Below are positions 1 through 5,298 of a stretch of DNA of 5,298 nucleotides, one piece after another. The DNA comes from Dehalococcoidia bacterium (GTDB lineage Bacteria > Chloroflexota > Dehalococcoidia > SZUA-161). The stretch lies in NCBI GenBank assembly GCA_014859215.1, contig JACUUS010000155.1, forward strand, positions 1 to 5,298, given 5' to 3'. The notes beneath the pieces are model-generated. The model made no database searches. It saw nothing but the letters and a program-made list of their open reading frames with translations, and was not told the origin of the DNA. Position 1 is the first letter of the stretch. Each line of letters opens with the position of its first letter. The translations under genes were made by a program, and so were the position numbers.

Positions 1-1
1 T

Positions 2-472
2 GAGAACGGTAGGGGCACAGGCGTATTTTCTTCGGTGATCGAGAATAATTGGGGCCCTCACACGTTTCCAATTTCAAGGCCTGAACCGGGCCTGACCAGG
101 GTCGATGCTGTGAGAAACGCGGATGGCACTTATACGTGCAAGGAAATCTGGGCCAATAAGGAAAGAAGTATTGGAGGTTTCCGCCTGTCTCTTGGAAACG
201 GCCTCGTCTATATGTATGGAAAAGAGGGGTCCTGGCTGAATACCAGGTGGTATCTGATCGGAGTGGATTTCAGGTCCGGTGAAACGGTATTCAAGCAATT
301 GACAGGTACAGGCATGGGATATAACAACTGGTCGGGCTGTCTTTACCTGCACCCCCAGGGCGGGACCGCGTATTCAACGACAATATTTGGCGCGGTAATG
401 ATAAGCGAGCCGGCAGCCGTGAAGCTGGACGCCGCGGCAGCCGCTCTGAGGGAGAGAGAAGTCAAGGCCTGA
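2..472 (+). CDS. C-terminal part of a beta-propeller-like (PQQ/WD40-type) protein, 5' end outside window
   Basis: The frame is open from base 2 to the TGA at 470-472 (156 residues visible). A GTG at 35 is the first possible start inside the window, but the reading frame continues upstream without a stop and I see no clear ribosome binding site before 35, so this is most likely the tail of a longer protein. Visible residues 62-104 look like one blade of a PQQ-type propeller: a strand (LGNGLVYMYGKEG), a strand ending in YLIGVDFRSGETVFK (the usual 'ALDxxTGExxW' position), then a glycine-rich turn. This is followed by WSGCLYLHPQGG and AYSTTIFGAVMIS, reading like a last propeller strand. An alanine-rich, charged tail (about 125-156) closes the protein. 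No catalytic residues can be identified. It ends 46 bases before the sulfotransferase with no terminator between, so the two may share a transcript. The product is otherwise unknown; the fold call is by sequence feel only. Confidence 0.6.
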   Translation, partial: ENGRGTGVFSSVIENNWGPHTFPISRPEPGLTRVDAVRNADGTYTCKEIWANKERSIGGFRLSLGNGLVYMYGKEGSWLNTRWYLIGVDFRSGETVFKQLTGTGMGYNNWSGCLYLHPQGGTAYSTTIFGAVMISEPAAVKLDAAAAALREREVKA

Positions 473-507
473 CGTGCCGTGGAGACTGTGCCGCAGCCAA
501 CAGAAAT

Positions 508-511
508 GAGG
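508..511 (+). promoter_or_regulatory. Ribosome binding site deciding the sulfotransferase start
   Basis: GAGG at 508-511 lies 7 bases before the ATG at 519 but only 1 base before the in-frame ATG at 513. Normal Shine-Dalgarno spacing therefore favours the second ATG (519). Confidence 0.55.
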
Positions 512-518
512 AATGAAG

Positions 519-1676
519 ATGTCTCAAGCAAAGCGCGCCCGTCTATTCGAACAGCCGCTTCTTCTCGGCTCGGCCCTTAGCTGGCTCAGTCTCCTCTGGG
601 ACAATAAGCATATCGACAGACAGTTCCTGCCCCGGGCGGCGCTTGTTACGCTCATAACCCTTTGTACCAGCCCTCTCCGGGCTTTCGAATCAGTCTGCTA
701 CGGCCGCGCAGTCAGGAAAGCCGTCGTCCACCCTTCGCCAGTTTTTATCATCGGGCACTGGCGCACCGGCACAACCCACCTGCACAATCTGTTAACGAAA
801 GACAAGAACCATGGATACATTTCCATGTTCCAGGCGTTCGCGCCCGGCCTGTGCCTGGTCGGGGAAAGACTTATCAAGAGACCGTTTAATCTCCTGGCGA
901 CGAGACTTCATCCAACCAGGGAGATAGACAACATTCCACTCTCCATGGACAATCCCGAAGAGGAGGACCTGGCCATCGCCAACATGTCCCCTTTTTCGTA
1001 TCTTCATATGTATACTTTCCCGCGAAGAGGCCGCTACTATTTCGAAAAATACGTGACTTTCTTCGATGAGTTGCCCGAGTCCGTCCGCAACAGGTGGAAA
1101 AGTATGTACCTGTCAATGGTACGGAAGGGAAGCTATGCCGCCGGAGGAAAGCGGCTCGTTATCAAGAACTGCGCCGACAGCGCCCGCATCGGGCAGCTAC
1201 TGGAACTTTTCCCGGACGCCAAATTCATACATATCTACCGCAACCCTTATGATATTTTCCGCTCGACCAGGCACCTTTACAGGACTGTGCTGGTACGGGC
1301 CCAGATCCAGGCGATTAATCTCACCGAGCTGGACACGTGGGTCCTGGACTTCTATTCGCAGCTAATGCGCAAACTCCTGGCCGAGCGCTCGCTTATACCG
1401 GCCGGGCAACTCGTCGAGATCAAGTATGAAGAGCTCGACAAGACTCCACTTATCCAGCTGAGAAGGATATACGAGACCCTGGGCTTGCCCGGTTTCGCTG
1501 AGGCCGAGCCGGCGTTCGTCAGCTACCTGGACTCAATATCCGGTTATCAGAAGAACGTGTACCACTATGATGACAGCGTCATCAACGCGGTTAACCAGCA
1601 CTGGGGTTTCGCCATTGATGCGCTCGGGTATCAACGGCTCGAGCCCGCCGCCGGCAACCTGAGCCCCGCCCGGTAG
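519..1676 (+). CDS. Sulfotransferase family protein (PAPS-dependent type)
   Basis: A complete 385-residue protein of the Sulfotransfer_3-like family, which moves a sulfuryl group from PAPS to an alcohol or amine acceptor. The 5'-phosphosulfate-binding loop is GHWRTGTTHLHNLL at residues 79-92, preceded by the usual hydrophobic strand (PVFII). The 3'-phosphate-binding motif is at about 237-254: IHIYRNPYDIFRST, with Arg241 and Ser249 in the expected places. A basic segment, KRLVIKNC (211-218), sits where relatives have a 'LVLKxP' strand. IKYEELDKTPL (301-311) is the common late motif of the family. The N-terminal 60 residues carry two hydrophobic stretches (about 13-26 and 40-50), which could give peripheral membrane contact or pack inside the fold; there is no signal peptide. 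The start at 519 is preferred to 513 because of GAGG spacing. The acceptor substrate cannot be read from the sequence; lipid, steroid-like or glycan acceptors are all possible. It may be co-transcribed with the upstream propeller-like gene and is followed by a terminator at 1789-1823. Confidence 0.88.
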   Translation: MSQAKRARLFEQPLLLGSALSWLSLLWDNKHIDRQFLPRAALVTLITLCTSPLRAFESVCYGRAVRKAVVHPSPVFIIGHWRTGTTHLHNLLTKDKNHGYISMFQAFAPGLCLVGERLIKRPFNLLATRLHPTREIDNIPLSMDNPEEEDLAIANMSPFSYLHMYTFPRRGRYYFEKYVTFFDELPESVRNRWKSMYLSMVRKGSYAAGGKRLVIKNCADSARIGQLLELFPDAKFIHIYRNPYDIFRSTRHLYRTVLVRAQIQAINLTELDTWVLDFYSQLMRKLLAERSLIPAGQLVEIKYEELDKTPLIQLRRIYETLGLPGFAEAEPAFVSYLDSISGYQKNVYHYDDSVINAVNQHWGFAIDALGYQRLEPAAGNLSPAR

Positions 1677-1704
1677 GAATTCGAGTCCCAACTGATACAG
1701 GACG

Positions 1705-1788
1705 TTGACAAGACGGCAGCTTTAGAGCCTGCGTGAGCCCGCCGTTGAATAATCCACTATGCGGCCGTCCCCGCTATATTCTCAGGGG
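1705..1788 (+). promoter_or_regulatory. Possible leader/antiterminator segment before the permease terminator
   Basis: This stretch holds TTGACA (1705-1710) with no convincing -10 at 16-18 bases. It also has several short pairings that exclude one another. ACGGC at 1713-1717 can pair with GCCGT at 1741-1745, at 1764-1768, or at 1792-1796 inside the terminator stem. GTCCCC (1767-1772) can pair with GGGGAC (1785-1790), which takes the first bases of the terminator stem. This is compatible with an attenuator controlling the permease, but it matches no riboswitch class I know, and short GC-rich pairings arise easily by chance. Confidence 0.25.
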
Positions 1789-1823
1789 ACCGCCGTGTTT
1801 CTAACATCCACGGCGGTATTTTT
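1789..1823 (+). terminator. Rho-independent terminator between sulfotransferase and permease
   Basis: A perfect 9-base stem, ACCGCCGTG (1789-1797) with CACGGCGGT (1809-1817), encloses an 11-base loop and is followed by ATTTTT, with the T-run at 1819-1823. It lies 112 bases after the sulfotransferase stop and 27 bases before the permease GTG. The short distance to the permease leaves little room for a separate promoter, so it may be an attenuator rather than a plain end of the upstream unit. Confidence 0.8.
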
Positions 1824-1850
1824 GAATCGGGCAGGTTTTGGGAACTACTT

Positions 1851-2681
1851 GTGATAGAGACAAGCACTGGCATCCTGTTAGCGGTGGCCGCTATCGCTTT
1901 CCTGGCTCAGTACACCGATGCCTCTATCGGCATGGGTTACGGAACAACGCTGACACCGCTCCTGGTATTGATCGGCTTCGCGCCAGTCGATGTCATACCG
2001 GCAGTCTTGCTTGGTCAGCTCCTTGGGGGAGCAGTGGGAGGTTACTTCCACCATCGCATTGGAAATATCACCCTCGATTTTCGCCGGGACGAAAACTTGC
2101 CCAATGACGGCAGAAATTTTCTCCTGGCCTGTGTTCCCCGATCCCTGGACTCGAAAGTGGTCCTGCTCTTGATCGCCGGCGGAGCATTGGGCAGCGTTGT
2201 GGGAGTAGTCTCCGCGCTTAACATTTCCTCCACCGTCTTAACAATATATATCGGGGCGATGGTTCTGTGTATGGGCCTCCTGATCCTCGCAAGGCGGAAC
2301 CGGGAAACCGCATTCTCCTTTAAGAGACTCCTTGCTGTCGGCCTGGTTAGCGCTTTCAACAAAGGTATGACCGGGGGCGGCTACGGGCCGCTGGTAACAG
2401 GCGGCCAGATACTGAGCGGACGAGAAATCCGCAACTCGGTGGGCACCACCACGGTAGCCGAGTGTGCTATAGTCCTGATAGCCCTTGTGGCGTATCTCAC
2501 TCTCAGGGCAGAACTGTACTGGGCCCTTGTCGCGGCTGTCACTGTGGGATCGATCGCAGCCGGGCCGCTGGCCGCTGTAACCGTGAAGAAGATTGGCTCT
2601 GTGAGATTGAAGCTGGTGGTCGCACTGGCAATGACCATTCTCGGAGTATGGACGCTCATAGATGCGCTTCTCCTCAACTGA
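1851..2681 (+). CDS. TauE/SafE-family membrane permease (sulfite/organosulfonate exporter family)
   Basis: A 276-residue, strongly hydrophobic protein with about eight membrane segments (around 7-27, 33-62, 103-122, 128-147, 159-170, 198-217, 222-244 and 254-274). It has the internal duplication typical of TauE/SafE (formerly DUF81). The first half carries DASIGMGYG at 23-31 and the second half carries FNKGMTGGGYGP at 169-180, which are the family's paired glycine-rich signatures. Known members export sulfite, sulfoacetate or related anions at the inner membrane, but many are uncharacterised and the substrate here is unknown. The start is a GTG at 1851 with a weak GGGA (1840-1843) 7 bases upstream. 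The frame is open further upstream through the terminator, so the start is reasonable but not certain. It ends 16 bases before the epimerase start, suggesting one operon. Length is normal for the family and no lesion is seen. Confidence 0.88.
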   Translation: MIETSTGILLAVAAIAFLAQYTDASIGMGYGTTLTPLLVLIGFAPVDVIPAVLLGQLLGGAVGGYFHHRIGNITLDFRRDENLPNDGRNFLLACVPRSLDSKVVLLLIAGGALGSVVGVVSALNISSTVLTIYIGAMVLCMGLLILARRNRETAFSFKRLLAVGLVSAFNKGMTGGGYGPLVTGGQILSGREIRNSVGTTTVAECAIVLIALVAYLTLRAELYWALVAAVTVGSIAAGPLAAVTVKKIGSVRLKLVVALAMTILGVWTLIDALLLN

Positions 2682-2683
2682 AC

Positions 2684-2690
2684 AAGGGAG
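2684..2690 (+). promoter_or_regulatory. Ribosome binding site deciding the epimerase start
   Basis: AAGGGAG lies 7 bases before the ATG at 2698. It selects 2698 over an in-frame ATG at 2662 that would overlap the permease gene and add 12 residues ahead of the Rossmann strand. Confidence 0.75.
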
Positions 2691-2697
2691 CAACCGA

Positions 2698-3630
2698 ATG
2701 CGTGTCCTGATCACCGGCGCAGCGGGTCACCTGGGTCCGCCTGTCTGCAGGGCCTTCATCGAGGATGGTGCTACTGTGCGCGCTCTTTGCCACCGGACAC
2801 GTCTGAAAATCCCTGGTTACCGCCTGGAAATAGCCTGGGGCGACGTAACAAAGCCCGATTCCGTTATAAACGCAGTGCAGGGAGTGGATGCGGTTGTGCA
2901 CATGGCCGGGCTTCTGCAGCCGCTGACGGAAAACAACCCGCACCTGGCAGCAAGAGTGAACATTGGCGGCACCCGGTCCGTTGTAGATGCCGTCAAGAGC
3001 ACCGGCAGGCGAATACCGTTAGTCTACACCTCATCGACGGCCGTTTACGGTCCCTGCCCGGACATGGACGGGGTAATCGATCCAGATATTCAACCCCTCA
3101 ACCCCTCAACCGTGTACGCCCAGACCAAGATCGAAGCCGAGAACATTATCAGAGAATCGGGCATAGATTATGTGATCCTGCGCCTCACGTCCATTCCCTA
3201 TCCACGGATCAGGCTCAGCGACGCGAAGAACCATCTCCTGACTATCCCGCTGAGAAACCGCATCGAGTTCTGCCATCCCGACGACATGGCTGCCGCGGTG
3301 CTCAACTCCGTCAAGCGCATCCACGCGGTCAAGGGGCAAACGCTGCTTATCGCCGGCGGGCCGGACCACCAGATGCACTTCGAAGATATGCTCAAGGTCG
3401 TGCTCGGCGTCTTCGGCCTGCCGCTTCCGCCACGGGGCAAATTCGCAACTGAATCCTTCCCCCTGCACTGGTATGACACCACCAGGTCCCGGAAACTGCT
3501 CCAGTTCCAGAGCAGGACCCTCGACGACTACGCGAAAGACCTCGCCGCGAACTTTCCGGCGCCTCTGGTCTCTGTCATGCGGCGTGTCATCGGCCCCGCC
3601 CTGGGCAGGCTGATCGTGCGCTTGCTGTAG
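2698..3630 (+). CDS. NAD(P)-dependent epimerase/dehydratase (extended SDR family)
   Basis: A complete 310-residue cytosolic protein beginning directly with the Rossmann strand MRVLITGAAGHLG, which has the dinucleotide-binding TGxxGxxG at residues 6-13. WGDVTKPDSV (47-56) supplies the Asp49 that typically contacts the adenine, and VVHMAGL (66-72) is the next conserved strand. The catalytic set is visible: SST at 112-114 after LVYT, and YAQTK at 140-144 giving Tyr140 and Lys144. LRLTSIPYP (161-169) matches the substrate-side strand of extended SDRs, and FCHPDDMAAAV (191-201) matches the conserved 'xVHVDDvAxA' motif. The family covers sugar-nucleotide epimerases and dehydratases, 3-beta-hydroxysteroid-type dehydrogenases and reductases, and the exact reaction cannot be told. 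The C-terminus (about 292-310) is basic and hydrophobic and could touch the membrane. It is very probably translated from the permease transcript. A period-8 tandem repeat lies inside the gene at 3091-3111, just before the YxxxK motif; the frame is intact. Confidence 0.88.
   Translation: MRVLITGAAGHLGPPVCRAFIEDGATVRALCHRTRLKIPGYRLEIAWGDVTKPDSVINAVQGVDAVVHMAGLLQPLTENNPHLAARVNIGGTRSVVDAVKSTGRRIPLVYTSSTAVYGPCPDMDGVIDPDIQPLNPSTVYAQTKIEAENIIRESGIDYVILRLTSIPYPRIRLSDAKNHLLTIPLRNRIEFCHPDDMAAAVLNSVKRIHAVKGQTLLIAGGPDHQMHFEDMLKVVLGVFGLPLPPRGKFATESFPLHWYDTTRSRKLLQFQSRTLDDYAKDLAANFPAPLVSVMRRVIGPALGRLIVRLL
3091..3111 (+). repeat. Short tandem repeat, CAACCCCT x 2.6, inside the epimerase gene
   Basis: CAACCCCT at 3091-3098 is repeated exactly at 3099-3106 and continues as CAACC to 3111. 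The period of 8 is not a multiple of three, so gain or loss of one unit by slippage would break the reading frame just before Tyr140. Two and a half units is short and may be chance. Confidence 0.7.
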
Positions 3631-3720
3631 CAGGCGCGAGAATAAGAGGTCCATTGCCGTGTTCAAGGGAATGCGCGGTCCGAAACGCGTAGTCGTACAG
3701 GGCAGTACTCGCCGCCTACC

Positions 3721-3749
3721 TTGACAAATCGTCGTAAATTGTGTATTAG
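3721..3749 (+). promoter_or_regulatory. Sigma70-type promoter for the binding-protein gene
   Basis: A perfect TTGACA (3721-3726) is followed, after exactly 17 bases, by TATTAG (3744-3749), which matches 4 of 6 consensus -10 positions. The spacer is AT-rich compared with its surroundings. Transcription would begin near 3756, giving a leader of about 210 bases. Confidence 0.6.
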
Positions 3750-3776
3750 GTAGCAACTGCAATCTTCGCTCTAACT

Positions 3777-3807
3777 CCGGGGACTGTTCGGTTTCCCACG
3801 GTCCCGG
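3777..3807 (+). promoter_or_regulatory. Hairpin near the 5' end of the binding-protein leader
   Basis: CCGGGGACTGT (3777-3787) can pair with ACGGTCCCGG (3798-3807), with one bulged G at 3779 and one G-T pair, around a 10-base loop. It would sit about 20 bases into the predicted transcript. No T-run follows, so it is not a terminator. It may stabilise the RNA or be part of a regulatory fold; the function is unknown. Confidence 0.4.
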
Positions 3808-3834
3808 TTCTGAATTAAAGCGAGATTTGCGGGC

Positions 3835-3879
3835 GAGATAAAAGGGCTGTCTCAAGCACAAAGGTCCTGTACTGAGACC
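3835..3879 (+). promoter_or_regulatory. Cluster of mutually exclusive pairings in the leader
   Basis: GAGATA (3835-3840) can pair with TGTCTC (3848-3853, one G-T pair). GTCTCA (3849-3854) can instead pair perfectly with TGAGAC (3873-3878). GGTC (3863-3866) with GACC (3876-3879) is a third choice. The first two share 3849-3853 and cannot form together. This switch-like arrangement is suggestive only. Confidence 0.25.
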
Positions 3880-3950
3880 AAATGCGCCATCGGTTGGAAG
3901 GGGGTGATAGAGCAGGTTCCTGGACCGAATAAGTCAGACGAAAGGTTTTT

Positions 3951-3957
3951 AGGGAGG
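3951..3957 (+). promoter_or_regulatory. Strong ribosome binding site of the binding-protein gene
   Basis: AGGGAGG lies 8 bases before the ATG at 3966. This near-perfect site fixes the start and agrees with the lipoprotein signal peptide beginning there. Confidence 0.8.
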
Positions 3958-3965
3958 ACAAATTC

Positions 3966-5260
3966 ATGAAACTGCTAACATACGGACTTGTAGTATTGCT
4001 GGTTATCAGCCTGGTGGCGGCGGCGGCGGGATGCGGGACCACGGCCGAACCCAATGAGATCAGGGTAGGCGTGGCAGGCCCCATGTCATATCTCATGGGC
4101 GAGCATCACTGGTACGGGGCAGACCTGGCGGCGAAAGAGATAAATGACGCCGGCGGCATAAAGATAGGGGACGAGACTTACGATATCAAGCTGGTAAAAG
4201 TGGATACCAACGAACTCTTCAGCGTCCCGGACGCTTCGAGCGCCGTGGAACGAGCGATAACTGTAGATAAGGTGCAGTTCATCATGGGGGGTATCCGCAG
4301 TGAGGCTGTTGCCGCAATGCAGGAAGTAGCCATGGACAACAAGGTGATCTTCTTTGGAGCCGGGGCCAGCGACGTCGCTCTGTGCACCAAGGTAAGTGAC
4401 GATTATGACCGTTACAAGTACTGGTTCAGGGTTACCCCTATTAACGGTCAATATCTTGCCACAGTCGGTTTCCTCCTTCTGCATATGGCAGCACAGGAGA
4501 TTCGAGCCGAACTGGGCATCATGCAGCCAAAGGTGGCCCTCCTGGCCGAAAAGAATGTGTTTGGCGACACTATTGTCGCTGCGGCAAAAGCGCAGCTTCC
4601 CAATATGGGCCTTCAGGTGGCCGGCACCTGGCAGCCATCACCCAACGCCACGGATTGACCGCCGAGCTGTCGGCCATTGAGGCCGCAGGCGCGCACATTA
4701 TATACACCGCCTTTTCCGGCCCGGCAGGCATCCCCTACGCAAGCAAGTGGGGCGAGATGCAGGTTCCCGCTGCCTCTGTCGGCATCAACGTCCAGGCCTA
4801 GGATGACAACTTCTGGCAGGCTACACAGGGCAAGGGCAATTACGAGATGACCATGAACGTCTACGCCCGCGACGTAGCTCTCACGGAGCATACTCTGCCC
4901 TTTGTTGAAAGGTTCATTGCCGATAAGGGCGTGGTGCCTACTTATAACGCCGGCACCTATGACGCACTCTACATCCTCAAAGAGGCAATCGAAAGAGCCG
5001 CATCACTCGATGTTGACGATATTGTTGCCGAACTGGAGGAGACTGATCGCGTAGGGACTCCCGGCAGAGTCGTTTTTGACGACAAGCATGACGTTGTCTG
5101 GGGACCAGGTTATGTAACCGCTATCGGAGTGCAGTGGCAAGACGGCGAGCTCGTCGGAGTCTGGCCGCCTGCGGATGGCTCCTGGGAAGACGTGGTCTAC
5201 GAAGGCATAGTCGATTATAAGCTGCCTCCGTGGATGGTAGATTACTGGCAGAACAAGTAG
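3966..5260 (+). pseudogene. Broken ABC transporter substrate-binding lipoprotein (branched-chain amino acid / LivK-like)
   Basis: Read with one correction, the gene encodes about 431 residues, a normal length for type I periplasmic binding proteins of the Leu/Ile/Val family (Peripla_BP_6). It starts with a lipoprotein signal peptide: hydrophobic residues 6-21, then AAGC with the lipidated Cys23. The mature protein opens with EIRVGVAGPMSYLMG and AADLAAKEINDAGG-like sequence (here GADLAAKEINDAGG), the family's first strand and helix. MGGIRSEAVAAMQEVA matches the second ligand-contact region. Two lesions are present. At 4656-4658 the frame stops (TGA) after residue 230. A single missing base there restores ...NATD-LTAELSAIEAAGAHII in the next frame. 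That frame then meets a TAG at 4799-4801, where Gln (CAG) would fit (GINVQA-stop-DDNFWQ), and runs on to the true end KLPPWMVDYWQNK and TAG at 5258-5260. Promoter, leader and ribosome binding site look intact, so decay is recent or the lesions are sequence errors. The ligand is unknown; aromatic, amide or amino-acid compounds are typical for the family. Permease and ATPase genes would be expected downstream, outside the window. Confidence 0.85.
4017..4028 (+). repeat. (GCG)4 trinucleotide run in the signal peptide
   Basis: Four GCG codons encode Ala18-Ala21 just before the lipobox Gly-Cys. Changes in copy number would stay in frame and only alter the signal peptide's length. Confidence 0.7.
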
Positions 5261-5298
5261 AGATTCGAGGCAGTTACAGTCTAACGGGGATTGAGACC
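5261..5298. other. Non-coding end of the window
   Basis: Thirty-eight bases follow the binding-protein stop. There is no hairpin with a T-run and no start codon with a convincing ribosome binding site. The next gene, if any, starts beyond the window. Confidence 0.6.

Larger units (their letters stand above)
3631..3965 (+). other. Non-coding region between epimerase and binding-protein genes
   Basis: There are 335 bases without a credible gene on either strand. The first 90 bases hold a weak hairpin, TGCGCG (3672-3677) with CGCGTA (3686-3691), that includes one G-T pair and has no T-run, so no clear terminator for the epimerase is seen. A promoter follows at 3721-3749. The remaining bases form a leader of roughly 210 bases with several possible hairpins, ending in the ribosome binding site at 3951-3957. 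No T-box signature or known riboswitch core was recognised. Confidence 0.7.

Noticed and set aside
1705..1733. Promoter based on TTGACA at 1705-1710.
   Set aside because: The bases 16-18 positions downstream (around GCCTGCGTG) do not resemble a -10 element, so it is not called as a promoter.
2238..2714. A 158-codon open frame on the - strand opposite the permease gene.
   Set aside because: The permease on the + strand has family signatures and membrane segments; the reverse frame has none.
2787..3452. A 221-codon open frame on the + strand inside the epimerase gene.
   Set aside because: It is an alternate frame of the epimerase gene, with a low-complexity Arg/Pro/Gly-rich translation and no motif.
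3672..3691. Terminator for the epimerase gene at the CGCG hairpin.
   Set aside because: The stem is only six pairs including one G-T, and no T-run follows.
3106..3861. A 251-codon open frame on the - strand spanning the end of the epimerase gene and the intergenic region.
   Set aside because: It lies opposite a clearly coding gene with catalytic motifs, and its translation is Arg/Gly/Pro-rich with no recognisable family, as expected of a shadow frame.
4847..5260. A separate 137-residue gene starting at ATG 4847.
   Set aside because: Its sequence is the C-terminal part of the type I binding protein, the coding signal extends upstream past the TAG at 4799-4801, and there is no ribosome binding site suited to 4847.
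5286..5298. GGGGATTGAGACC at the very end resembles the 3' end of some CRISPR repeats.
   Set aside because: Only one copy is visible, at the window edge, with no second repeat or spacer. The sequence beyond 5298 would show whether it recurs at 60-70 base intervals.

Overview
All convincing genes in this window lie on the + strand. In order they are: the C-terminal end of a beta-propeller-like protein cut by the window start (2-472); a complete PAPS-dependent-type sulfotransferase (519-1676); a TauE/SafE-family membrane permease (1851-2681); an extended short-chain dehydrogenase/NAD-dependent epimerase (2698-3630); a 335-base non-coding stretch with a good sigma70-type promoter and a long leader; and a branched-chain-amino-acid-type ABC transporter substrate-binding lipoprotein (3966-5260), which is broken by a frameshift and an in-frame amber codon. 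The last 38 bases hold no recognisable gene.

Organism: this is clearly bacterial. Start sites carry Shine-Dalgarno sequences (AAGGGAG, AGGGAGG), there is an intrinsic terminator, a TTGACA promoter and a lipobox. The DNA looks moderately GC-rich, yet uses AGG/AGA and ATA codons freely. That fits an environmental bacterium such as a Chloroflexi, deltaproteobacterial or clostridial relative, but no phylogenetic marker is present and I cannot assign a phylum.

Layout: the propeller-like gene and the sulfotransferase are 46 bases apart with no terminator between them and may be co-transcribed. A strong hairpin plus T-run at 1789-1823 follows the sulfotransferase and sits only 27 bases before the permease start, so it could end the upstream unit or act as an attenuator for the permease. 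The permease and the epimerase are 16 bases apart, with a good ribosome binding site in the gap, and look like a two-gene operon. The substrate-binding gene has its own promoter (3721-3749) and about 210 bases of leader.

How the genes work together: sulfotransferase, anion permease and epimerase/dehydratase could serve synthesis or export of a sulfated or sulfonated compound, but only adjacency suggests this. The binding protein would normally feed a LivHMGF-type importer encoded beyond the window. As sequenced it cannot give a full-length protein. I see no convincing new system. The most useful items are the doubly disrupted binding-protein gene, the two structured leaders and the sulfur-related gene pairing.
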